Assembly (NCBI GenBank): GCA_016987375.1
Contig: PJRA01000549.1
Location: 1,225,459 to 1,289,458 of the forward strand
Reading direction: 5' to 3'
Length of the DNA: 64,000 nt
Source: Brachionus koreanus
Taxonomy: Eukaryota; Rotifera; Eurotatoria; Ploima; Brachionidae
Part shown: positions 11,066-21,955 of the stretch, piece by piece
Layout: each line of letters opens with the position of its first letter
Position numbering within the stretch: the stretch's first letter is position 1
Notes under the pieces: model-generated
The model's input: only the letters and a program-made list of their open reading frames with translations
Database searches by the model: none
Told to the model about the DNA's origin: nothing
Translations under genes and position numbers: made by a program

Positions 11066-13452
11066 TCATTTATTTTTTAAATTAATCAAACATTTGCATC
11101 CATCAGCTGGTTTAAGTGTGATACGCTCAACAAACCTAATAGGTTTATCTTCAAATTTAAAATCAATATTTTTCAGCAATTTTACTAGAATAATTTTTGC
11201 TTCAATCTAAATTTTAAGCGTTAAAAATTCAATTTATTAAGGAGACCTCTGTGCCAACCTGAGCAAATTTAATTCCAATACAAGTTCTGGGACCTGCCGA
11301 AAACGGTATAAATGAAAAGCTTTCGATTCTTGAAAAAAAATTAAATTTGAAAAAAAAATTAAATAGTACTTGTTGAATTCATTTTTCATGAATCTCTCTG
11401 GAATAAACTTATCTGGTTCTGTGAAGTAATTTGGATTGCGTCCCATCAAAAAAGGAGAAATCTAAATAAAAATTTTTTATCATAATGGCCTGAAAGGCTG
11501 AATAATCACGAGCAGACAAAATTACAAGTGTTTTGAATTTTTGATTTATTTTAATTAAATCTTTTTTAGCACTTTTCAGCAAATTTATTTCTAAATTAAA
11601 ATTTAAATATTCCACTGTTGTACCTAAAAGATTTAATGTTGTTATGACTGAAATCAATATACAAAAATAGAATTATTTTTTCAAATTTTGTCACAATTAA
11701 ACACAAAACTTTTTTTAACAGACTTGAAATTGAAATGATGAAAAGAACAAAATTAATTAAAAAAAGAATAAAAGAGAACTAAAAGAATTAAAGAAGATGG
11801 TCGATTGGTTCGTAATTCTATCTAACTTAAGTGAAAAGTCAATTAAATATTTTCATCTATATTTTCATTTATCCTTTTAGTCTTCTTTGAAAAAGAGTTT
11901 TTTTTTACTTACTGCAATCCATGTCTTATTTGGTATAAAAAGTCCATCAAGTTCAAAATCTTTATCGGTTTCACGTATAAATTGAACTGCAGATGGGTAT
12001 TTTCTTAATGTTTCTTTAAAAACACAGTCCAAGTATTCTAGCTTTGGTAAATCATTCATTTCTATTTGGTTTCTTTGTCCCAGTACATTTTCAATTTCGC
12101 TTAATAACTTTTCTAATATTGGCTTATGTTGATGCAATTCCAAAAGACAAAATAAGACTGCATTTGCTGTTGTTTCTTGGCCACCATTTAAGATTGAGAG
12201 AAAATCGTCTATTATTATCTCTAAGTCAATATTTTGTTCGACTTTTATATTCAAATTTTGAAAAAAAAAAACTATATTTTTTGAAATTAAATTGAAATTT
12301 TTCTCACCTAGCTTTATAAGAACAAAACTTAAAATGTCATTTGAGCAGTAGTCATTGTTTTTGAGTTTTTCAACGCGCTCTAATATCAATTTTTTTATGC
12401 AAATTCTCAAATCTCTAATAGCTTGTTTATAAAGTTTTATTTTTTTGTAATTTAAAGGATTAATCTAAGAAAATTTATTTAGATATTGGTATTTGCATGG
12501 TTTAAGTCTTACAGTCATTAGAGGGTTGATGGCTAATTCATTCGAGCCTTCTAAAACTTTAGCTAGTTTTTTGCTAATTTTTTTTTCAGGATCAAATCCC
12601 CTACCAAATGTTATCTAATATCATTTTAAAAAAAAATAAAAATTAATTACTTTAAACTAAAAAATTTATTTCATACAGTAGATATATTTTCCAGTGTTAA
12701 TTCACTAATCATATCACTCAATTCAACCAAAGTGTTTTCATCAGCCATAAGTTTTAATTTTTCTAGAAATTCATCAGTCTTCAAATTTAAAATTTCAATC
12801 GACTCATTTATAAACCTTTAAAAATCGCTTTAAAAACAAACTTTTGCAAAAGTACACTATTTTTACTCATTTTTAAATCCTAAATTAAAAATTTTTCTTC
12901 TAACTTGCCAATTGAACTCATTTGGCTCTGAGACTAAACTCGAGCCGAGAAATCTTTGAGCAAATTTAATTGAAGTTTAACTTTAAATTCACTAAAAAAA
13001 AACCTTTCGCCAAAAGGATAACCTGCTACTGTGTTGTAAACAAGACTTGGTTTGGGAAAATTCTGGCCCACAAGAACATCCTATAATCAAATTCTTAACT
13101 AAAGAGAAGTTTTTTTTTTTACTTACTTTAATAGATTGTGGTGTAGTCACTACGACTATAAAATTATTCAATACTTCAAATTTGAAAATCGAACCATATT
13201 CTGCGAACCATTCCAAATATTGTTCAGGAACTATTTTTCCTTTTCCTAGATTTTTGCTGATTTGGTAAACATTACCCAGAAAATACTCAAAAATACTTGA
13301 TAAAAAATTTGAAAAAGTAGTTTAATTGACAATAGGCAGACTCACCCGTTTGGTTTTGGACCTGGTATGTGCTTATATTTTCTACGTTTAAGATAAACCT
13401 GAAAAGAATAGACTGCTAAAGCTAAGCTACAAACTAAAGTTATTTTGAGCAT
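11066..13452 (-). CDS. Cytochrome P450, CYP46A-like
   Basis: Haem-thiolate monooxygenase, microsomal by its N-terminal anchor. Eleven exons: 13452-13346, 13295-13127, 13080-13004, 12953-12867, 12815-12677, 12614-12513, 12464-12308, 12241-11913, 11461-11370, 11328-11247, 11206-11066; 1482 nt, 493 aa. Start ATG 13452 is chosen because MLKITLVCSLALAVYSFQVY forms the membrane anchor, followed by the hinge KHIPGPKPNG; an in-frame upstream ATG at 13536 would add 28 polar residues. The I-helix reads ILNGGQETTAN, the K-helix KETLRKYP carries ExxR, PERFM precedes the haem loop FSAGPRTCIG (Cys axial ligand). Best resemblance is to cholesterol 24-hydroxylase (GNV..., PFGERFLGSSLV, LEWFAEYG), but a CYP4/CYP3-like assignment is not excluded. 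Donor GTCTCC of the last intron is weak. It lies between two NAGK paralogues; I see no shared pathway. Confidence 0.93.
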
Positions 13453-14364
13453 TTTTAGTACGAGATTTTTATTTGAGAATATGAAAAATTTTGAGTAATT
13501 TATATAGTTTTGTTCAGAAAAATAAATTAAATTCAAATCATGCCAAAAATTTTAATTTCAGACCAGTTAAAAGAAAAAAAAATTTTTTTTTCAAAATCTA
13601 ATTCAAATTATTTAAATAATATTTGGCAAGTAACGACACTTATTAGATCTAAAATGCAGGCTTAAATTACTTATAATAGTTTTAAATTTTTAATTCATTT
13701 TTTTTTTAAAGTAAAGACTATAAAATTCATGTAAAAAAAATTGATTGAAATCTCAAAATTAATTTGATTTTAAATTTAAAGAAAAAATTGTGTCTTATCT
13801 GAATAAAAGGTATTTTATTTGATTGATTTTTCAAAAGAAAAATTATATCTCACTTATAATCTCTGAAAAAAATATTTTAAATCTATTCTAATCTATTCCG
13901 GTTTGATATCAATTTGTCACAAATAATTGTTATTTAACAAATTTAAGCAATGATTCCAGACTTTCTGATTGTTTGTTAAACAAAGAATTCTGCGCTTTTT
14001 TTTTACATTCAAGTTAAAATGTTTACAATTTACATAAATTTTTTGATAGCAATAAATTTTTTAATTCAATCATTGCAATCAATCTAGCAACAAAGAATTT
14101 GGCAAAAATATTCAAAACTTAAGTTGTATGAGATCTTTTTGAGTTTAAATTATTTTGATGCTTCAAATCTTTTTTGTGTAAGGCTATGGTTCTATTTAGA
14201 TTGAATAATTAAACATATATTTTCTCACTCTTTTTCTTTTATAAACAAACATTGATCGAATTTGACTAAAATCGAAGTGAAAAAAAAATTTATTTTATTA
14301 GCAATTTAAAAAAAAATTAAAATTCATTTTTCAATCATTGACTTGATAAAGCACAGCTTTATCG
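13453..14364. other. Intergenic region between NAGK copy 2 and P450
   Basis: About 0.9 kb of AT-rich DNA holding the P450 promoter side and the NAGK2 3' flank. No recognisable feature apart from short A/T homopolymers. Confidence 0.5.
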
Positions 14365-15914
14365 TTAAATAACAATTATATCTAGTTTTGACGTATGCTT
14401 ATCTAGATTGATGTCTATTCTAAATGAGCATAATTTGGATGATAAGATACATGCACCTATCGATGAATTACCATCTATTTCCACAAGACAGAATTTAGTC
14501 ACTACACTTTGGGTTTTGAGTCCTCTTATAAAACCTGGCTTGAGAAGAGCCCAACTTTTGAAAACACTACCAGTACAAACGATCTCTAACTCATTTTTCA
14601 CATCATCACCCTATTTTTAAAATTGTTAGTTTGTTTTTTTGGATCAATTTAAAAGTTTATTAAATACATAATTTGGAATTAGCGATACTACGCGGATTGC
14701 TAGCTCGTAGCCGGCTTTGTAGAACAAATCAAGTAAGGTTTTATTTTGTCCTAAACTAGCAACTAAAATTTTATTATTTATTTAATTTTTTTGTTCAACT
14801 AAAAATATTCAAAAGTGAACTTTTAGCCAATTTTTCAGTCAAAGCAGCTATTTTATCACTCTGTTTGTTCTCATAAAAATAAGGTAAAATCTCTCTCAAA
14901 GATTTTATCTTAAAATAAATTAATTAATATTTTAATTAAAAAAAAAAGAAAGAGGAAACTTATTCACTTTAAAATATTCTAAAATGAGCTCTTTCAATTC
15001 ATTGTACTCATTTAAATCATCAGGTTTTACGATATTATCATCTATATTTATTACATATTTTATTAGTTGAACAGTTATCCAAAACGCACTGCCTTCATCT
15101 CCCAGTATACTGCCCCATCCACCTGAACTGTATAATTCAATTTCATCAATTGATTTAAATTCTTTTTCTAAAGGGTTGACAAGCACACAATAGCTTCCAG
15201 TGCCTGATATTAATACCATACCACCTAGAAAATTTAAGGTCTTAATCTCTTTATTTGTTTTTAGAGGAAAAAAAAAACATATAGCTATAATATTAAATTT
15301 TGCTTGAATTTTATTTCTACTATTAGATTTTCAATTTTATATGACTTGGCAAAGTTATACTGACCATTTTCGAATGCCGAGAATACAGTAGCCATTGAAT
15401 CGTTTGTTACAAATACTTTGTAATCAACATGAATACTATGAATTTCTTGAGTAAGGCGTTCTCTAGCTATTTTGCTTCCAGTTCCACTTAAGCAACATGT
15501 CTTAAACAAAAAAACATGATCATTTTCAAAAATTTCACTTGTTTGTCTTACTAAAGATTCCAATTTGTATATTTCTTTTCCAATTAGGCTACGATTGCTA
15601 ACTTTTTCAATTGCATCATTCACCATTTGAGTTATATTTTTGGCGACAATTTTAAATCCATCTTCGTTACTAAATTGCTTTTTTTTTTAATTTTAGTTTT
15701 CAATTTAATTCAAGATAGCATTCATGATTATTTTTACCCATGGATTTGAAGGTCCACCGCTAGACTCTATTAAAACATTTCCATATTCATCTATGATGCT
15801 TAAAATTGTCTTTGTGCCACCACTTAGTTGATATGAAATTTAAAATAAACAAATTATAAATATTTCCATAATAATTTACCCCTCAATTCCGGCGAAAAGT
15901 CTTATTCTTTTCAT
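14365..15914 (-). CDS. NAGK: N-acetylglucosamine kinase, copy 2
   Basis: Paralogue of the gene at 7236-8989, same strand. Seven exons: 15914-15880, 15822-15738, 15677-15365, 15224-14968, 14908-14821, 14762-14668, 14610-14365; 1119 nt, 372 aa, close to the usual family length. Motifs: AGIEGGTKT across intron 1, VTNDSMATVF with the catalytic Asp, VLISGTGSYC, SSGGWGSILGDEGSAFWI, IVCTGSVFKSW and SSIGACILSSKL. All key residues are present, so it looks functional. Relative to copy 1, introns 1 and the last one are in equivalent places and phases. Copy 1's second intron (before CLSG) is absent, and four additional introns are present. The exon 3 donor is G|GTCAGT (phase 1); the acceptor of the next exon is TCTAG. 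Confidence 0.93.
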
Positions 15915-18900
15915 TGTTTATTTGGACTCAAGAAGCTAGACTTTTTTTTTCAATATTTAATGTGTCTTTGAGAGATAAGAAAAAAATATATGTTGCTTTT
16001 CCATAACACCTAGATTTGATATTAAAATTTGTTTCTCGATTTCGTTGTCTATTTTAAAATTTTAATAATTTATTTTAAATATACTATATAAAAAGGTAAT
16101 TTACGTCTAATATGAATGGAAAATTTATTTCAATACCCATTCAATTTATTCAGTTGAGCTTAACCAAATTTTATAATTTTAATGACTTTGAAAAGCGTAG
16201 CAAAAATTGTTTAAAATAAAAAAAAAAAAATTTGCCGACTACTTTAACTGACGCTTTGTGCCTGGTACCCAACAAAAATAGCTGAACAGCTCTTTAAAAA
16301 TCAACACGTGATCTAATTAATAATTTAAGCAAAACCCAGAATAAACTTAATTTCAAGTTTAGAAAAATATATTTACATTTGAATATTAAATTTTTTTTTT
16401 GCAATTTTTTTTATGTTTGATGATTTTTTCTTTTTAATAATAATTGCTTTTCGCCTTTAATGTAGAAATTAAAATTTTTACATTTCTGATAAAATAAGAG
16501 TCAATTTAGAAATTTCAAGTTTTAAACAAATGTCCATGCATACAAATCTAATGAAATATAAGAAAATCATTATTTTGCTATATAAATTGCTTTAAAAAAA
16601 TTTGATGTTATCTGCATGTATCAAATGGTGACTGAATGAATACTGCAAACAATGGAACAATATTCGAAAATATTCTAAAAATGATAGTTTGACCGCAGGC
16701 ATCAAGTGTTCTCTGATCTAAATCAAGAAAATCACGTTTCTATATTTAAGAGCATTTATATTTACACTTAATGAAGACTTTCAAATTATGACATTTATTT
16801 ATTTATTATCTCTTTTTATATCGGGCACTCGATCAATTAAATTAGAAAAAAAAAGAAAAGTAATAGGTGATCAGGCATAAAGAAAGAATAGAAGTTGGCT
16901 TAAATTTGCATGCTTAATAGAAAAGACAATATTTGCAATTATTATTGACTGAATCGATTATCGAGCATGCTATAGAATGAAAAGAGATGATGAAAAAATT
17001 CATTCTCCAATAGGTCGAAAAACAATTTAATTCAATATCTCCTTGTGGAAATTTGATTTCTAATTTGAGATAGTTTTAAATTTCATTTTTATATTTTTTT
17101 TTGTTTATTTGTGTTCCATTTTGTGTTATTTTTGTTTTAATTAGTTTTAATAAGATGAATAGATAATGATTGTTTAGGGAATTTCAAATTAACTCTCAAT
17201 TAAATCACCTATTCGCACCGTGACTGAGCTTCATCAGCTTACTTAGAATAATTGTGCAATTAAAATCAAAAAATTTAATTTCTTCTACGCATTTGAATTC
17301 AGGTTCAATTTTCAAGTCATTTCTTTTCTATTCATTCAAAATTAGCATGTTTTTTCATCTTTCAACAATTCCAATATGTCACCGAAAATTCCAATGTTAT
17401 TTGTCTCTATAAATCTAATCAAGGCAGTTGTCTTCAATTTTCATAGTTTAGAAAACTTATTAATTAAAGTTTAATTTTTTAAACCAAAACGGCTTGAATC
17501 TCTCATCCAGTAAATATTAATTGATGTTTTTTAAATATAATTTTCAAATTTTTTTTCTCAATAATTGGAAATAATTCAGCTCTATTGTTTAAATCAATGA
17601 TGTGTCAATTAGAAAAGCAAAAAAAATTATATTTTCTTTAATTCAATTCATCAAAAGCTGATTTTTGCAAGATAACTTATTGATAACTTGAATAGCTGAG
17701 TTGTATATTATCGAATAATTAAAGCATTAAAATCAAAGGTTTGTCAACAAATATTTTAATGGTAATTGATATAGATAAGATAAGCTAGAGAACAAATTGG
17801 CTGAAAAAAGCTTAGAGGGCAGTAGTTGAGGTGTTGGCTTGGCTCTGGTGCTAAAAAGCTTTTAGCAGTTCGAATATTATTCAAAACTATTTTATCTATA
17901 CGATCTTTTATTAGCGAATATTTTTCCAATAGAGATATATCTGTGCTACGACTACAGCATAGCACAGTTGACACCGACTCGAACAACTACAAAAACATAG
18001 CACCCTACTCGTAGCTAACAGTAAAAAAATATGGACAGAATAGAGTAAGACACCAGTAGCGATGACATAAATAAATTCGACGCCGATTAAAATCTATTAG
18101 CTAGCGCCAAATGATTTATCTATTTTTCAGAAGCAATATTATCAATAATATTTGAGATAAAATCAATTTCTTTTATCTGCTAATAGATTTTTTATTCGTT
18201 TCTAGCTATAAAAAACATTTGGCCATAAAATTTCAAAAATTTCTTAGATTTTTATTTTGTTGTTGTTGTTGTTGTTTAGTTTTTTGGCACTTCTAGTCTA
18301 GGTAGCTGTACATAGATTGCTATCGCCGGATCGGATAAAACGATCGGTCACTAATTACAACAGGCCTTATCAGTCACGAAATTTCTTGCATAATAAAATC
18401 GAACAAGCTTGCAATTTGCAAAGCGCTAAGCAACATTACGCAAGCTTATCTCTCCCATTCTCTCTCTCACTGTCTAATTAAAGGCCTTATTTATTTATTT
18501 TGATTGGCTAGTATGTGATTTATTAGCGTGATTAGCAAAGCATAAATATTCTGTTATTTGTTTTCCGCACTAGAATTTACAGCCTAAACTTCGACATAGT
18601 CTAAATAGAGGAATTCAATCAAGCATTATGACAAGTATTAAAACCCGGTGTTTTCAGCTAATGTCAAATTGTCGAATGTTGTTTCGATTTGGCGCATTCA
18701 AATCGATTGCAATTTTAAGACGATTTATTTATGACTCTAGTCCACATACACACACAAACATATGCACACATAAACATATATAAAATGTGCTCGTCGTCAT
18801 AAAATAGGAAAAATTGTAACTAACCATTAATTAGCCATATGCAGTTATATAACAATTATCACTTTAATTAGCTCATAATAGACATTAATCTATTTCACTG

Positions 18901-19241
18901 TGTATATATATTCTGTACATTTTTAGCCATAGTCGTCGCTCAGTCAGTGTCTAATGATAATAGTAATTAGAGTTTTTTTTCTCTTTTGTTTTTTTTTTGT
19001 TTTTATTGTTGGAGCAATGTCAGTTTTGGCACTGTATCGAAAATTCATGTAGAGAGATAAGTATTGAGTAAGTTTGTTTGATATATGGATAGCGCGCCAA
19101 ATAGCGTTAATATCTCAACATTAGCGCGCGGTACATCATTCTTTCTAGACCTTTTTTTTCGTCTTATCTCGCCAAGAACAAGTATAAGCTTGTAATAAAA
19201 TAAAATGATATGTCTGATATTTAACGATGCATGGAAGCGAG
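15915..19241. other. Intergenic region, NAGK2 to GATA factor; distal part rich in GATA sites
   Basis: 15.9-17.6 kb is ordinary AT-rich spacer. From about 17.66 to 19.26 kb base composition is less extreme and less homopolymeric, and AGATAAG sites recur on both strands. A GTT triplet run lies at about 18258-18275 and a CA-rich stretch near 18745-18780. Short open frames at 17756-18014 are on opposite strands and not convincing genes. Confidence 0.5.
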
Positions 19242-19260
19242 TATAAAACCAAGATAAGCT
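17660..19260 (+). promoter_or_regulatory. Candidate GATA-site-rich upstream regulatory region
   Basis: The high-affinity heptamer AGATAAG, either strand, occurs at 17773-17779, 17778-17784 (overlapping pair), 18445-18451, 19055-19061, 19163-19169 and 19252-19258. Looser WGATAR matches lie at about 17669, 17679, 17893, 18115, 18150, 18170 and 18368. The block sits directly upstream of a GATA-factor gene, so autoregulation is a natural inference. Background expectation in AT-rich DNA is not negligible and I did not compute it. Confidence 0.4.
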
Positions 19261-19280
19261 CTCTTACAAATGACAGACAG
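19242..19280 (+). promoter_or_regulatory. Candidate TATA box and start region of the GATA gene
   Basis: TATAAAA at 19242-19248 is followed four bases later by AGATAAG and, about 30 bp downstream, by the likely start region (CTTACAAATGACAGACAG, about 19263-19280). A donor-like GGGAA|GTAAAT at 19326/19327 and an acceptor TTTTTTTTAG at about 19929 would give a non-coding first exon and a ~600-bp 5' UTR intron before the ATG at 19948. This is inferred from sequence only. Confidence 0.4.
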
Positions 19281-19947
19281 TTGGGCTTTTTAAGAAATTG
19301 AAAAAAAAATAAGAAGAAGATGGGAAGTAAATATTTTGTCGATTTTATTTTATTCTTAGGTCAAAATAAGGAATATCAATGTTGCATAATAAGAAAAATC
19401 TAGGATCAAATACATGCGTCAATCAATTGATTAATTGATTACGTCAGTTGAATATTTTATTAGTCAAGTTGAAAGCTTTTCTTTTATCGCAGTCACTTAT
19501 TCCGTGCAAATAGTTTCTGTCCATGTCTCCAACTCGGTCTATTTAAGAGACCTGGTCGATAAAGCAAAAATTACAACAAACAAAAAAAAAGAAGATATTT
19601 CCAATTGTTTATTAGGCAAAATTATCAAAAAAAAATAAAGAAGAAAAAAGAAAATTCTTAATAAAATAATTTCTATCTATCATTCATTCATTAATTCTCT
19701 ATTAATTTTCAATTTAGCCAATGAGATAAATTTTGTTTCTCATCGAGTCAAGAACCAATAAATAATTCTAGTCAAATCGATTGATTTAGCACAAAGATTT
19801 TTCTTATTGGATGCCAATAATTAAACTATATTTATATATAAACCTAATCTCTCATTCAAATACTCTTAAAAAATATATTTTTATTTGTTCCAGCTTATTA
19901 ATTTTTTTATATATTTAATTTTTTTTTAGAAAATTAGAAAAATAAAA

Positions 19948-21955
19948 ATGATTGATACATCCTCCACATCAAACACGTCACAGGCCACCACTGGCCTGTT
20001 GTCGTCCCAGAGCCAGCAGTACTATGCCGACACACAGCAACAGCAACAACAGCAGTACTATCAGGCGTACTACTCGGCCGACAACTATTACCGCAACCTG
20101 CCCTACTCGCAATTTCAAAACCCCTACTGGCTGCAGGCGGTCAGCGACTCCAACCAGTGGCAGGCGAGGAGCCAGACTCAGCCAGGCTACTACGGCAACC
20201 TGTTGCCCGCTCTGAACACGACTGCGCCCTCGGCCTCCTCGTCCATTTCGTCTTCGTCGGCCTCCGAAGACGACCTCAACCATTCTGAAGACGAAATCGA
20301 CGCCAAAGAGAAGCTGAACGCGTCGCAGAGCGCCGACTCAGCTGCGCCCAAAATAATCACACCTGAGCTCACACACACTAACTCGCCGTATCTCAACTCG
20401 ACTCCCAGCTTCGATCCGCATCACCACCACCATCACTTGATGCAGGCCTATCAGTACAACTTTCAATACCACTCGACCAACTCACCAATAGTCAAAAACG
20501 ACATAAAAACCGAACAAACAGACTCGAATAACACATCGTCGTCGTCTGCGTCCAATAGTTCGATTGACAACTCGTCACTGTCGCCAATCAAGGGAAACTC
20601 GAACAAAAAGACCAAACTCGATGACGGCAGAGAGTGTGTCAACTGCAAAGCAACCTATACGCCACTATGGAGACGCGACACAAATGGTAATTATTTGTGC
20701 AACGCGTGCGGTCTCTACCATAAAATGAATGGTCACAATCGTCCATTGATCAAGCCAAACAAGCGTCGATTGACCACTGTCAAAAAAACTGGCATCACTT
20801 GCTCCAATTGTCAAACTTATACAACTACTTTGTGGCGACGCAATGGCGACGGCTTGCCTGTATGCAACGCCTGTGGTCTTTACAAAAAACTTCATAAAGT
20901 AAGTTGAAATTTAAATAATTGGTTTCATATCCAATTACGATGGCAGCAATATTCAATTACATAAATATGAGATAGGCATCTAGTGTTTATACAAAGAAAA
21001 TAATATCATTAGTCAAAGAAATAGTTAGATTGAGATGATAAGCAGGATATTAGAAAAAAAAATAAAAAAAAATAATAAATTAGACACAAAACTCAAAATA
21101 TCAATGAATTTTAAATTAATTAATTTAATTCCACTTGAATTAATTAGTTAATAATATTCAAGCGTTAATAATTTTCGAAATTGTATACTTATGTGTTTTT
21201 TTTTTTCTCTTGAATAGGTCGATCGGCCAATTACGATGAAGAAAGAGAACATACAAACAAGAAATCGAAAGCAGAATGTGAGACGAAATAAAGAAGGCAA
21301 AGACTCGGTTAATTTGCAATTTGCGTCGTTTTTGTTCAATCAAAAGCCGGACTCGCAGTACACAACACAAATGGCAAGCGCCCAGAGCTCAACATCGCCT
21401 TTGTCTTCGACTAGTTCAAGTGCGTCGACATTCATGCCTCAAAATCAGTTCGATTTTGGCTTCAATTTTAATCAATCGGCTCCCAGTCACGGCCAGTCTT
21501 ATCAATATCAAAACTATTCGAATCAAGACAACCAGTACCAAAATAGCCAGGAGTTTTGTGCCCCATTTCACAACATACCTGTTCTAAACGGCCATACTTA
21601 CATGCCACATTCGAGTGTTGCTGCCGTGGCCGCTGCAGCAGCTGCTGCTGCCACCGCTGCTTCGCTACGAGACAACCAGCCATTTAATCAATCACCCACA
21701 CAATCAAGCTCGAGCACATCTTCTAACAATTTGTCCCCATTGTCCAGCTCGTTTTCGCCTAATTACTTACTTAGCAAAAAACAGTCCATCAATAATCATG
21801 TCATCAATCAACATCATCATTCTCATTCGGCTTTTTTTAATCTAGCTCAATCTCAGCCTAATACTAACTCGACTAATTCGAATAATACAGAAGTAAATTC
21901 GAATGGAAGTTCGTCGTCGACCGGTCGCGATTATGATCAAGTTATTTGTTATTAA
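19948..21955 (+). CDS. GATA: GATA transcription factor, GATA1/2/3 type
   Basis: Nuclear DNA-binding factor. Exons 19948-20898 and 21218-21955; 1689 nt, 562 aa. Two C4 zinc fingers: residues ~230-254 ([14 protein letters not shown]...[10 protein letters not shown]) and ~289-313 ([14 protein letters not shown]...[10 protein letters not shown]), joined by [11 protein letters not shown]. The intron splits the basic tail after KLHK. Exon 2 opens [18 protein letters not shown], the GATA1/2/3 (Drosophila grain) type of tail rather than that of GATA4/5/6. The N-terminal ~225 residues are low complexity with Gln, Ser and His runs; the C-terminal part has a poly-Ala run (~50 residues after FHNIPVL). 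First-exon GC is clearly higher than anything nearby. Start: first ATG after a TTTTTTTTAG acceptor. Probable AATAAA at about 22222. Confidence 0.95.

Noticed and set aside
11409..11657. 82-codon - strand frame within the P450 region
   Set aside because: Falls in the 451-bp intron between the K-helix exon and the PERF exon; the spliced frame excludes it.
15361..15380. Donor CA|GTATAAC for NAGK copy 2 exon 3
   Set aside because: It breaks the frame; G|GTCAGT one step earlier restores the conserved NGGMVLISGTGS sequence.
19978..20895. Several - and alternative-frame open frames over the GATA exon
   Set aside because: Shadows of the GC-richer coding frame that encodes two zinc fingers.
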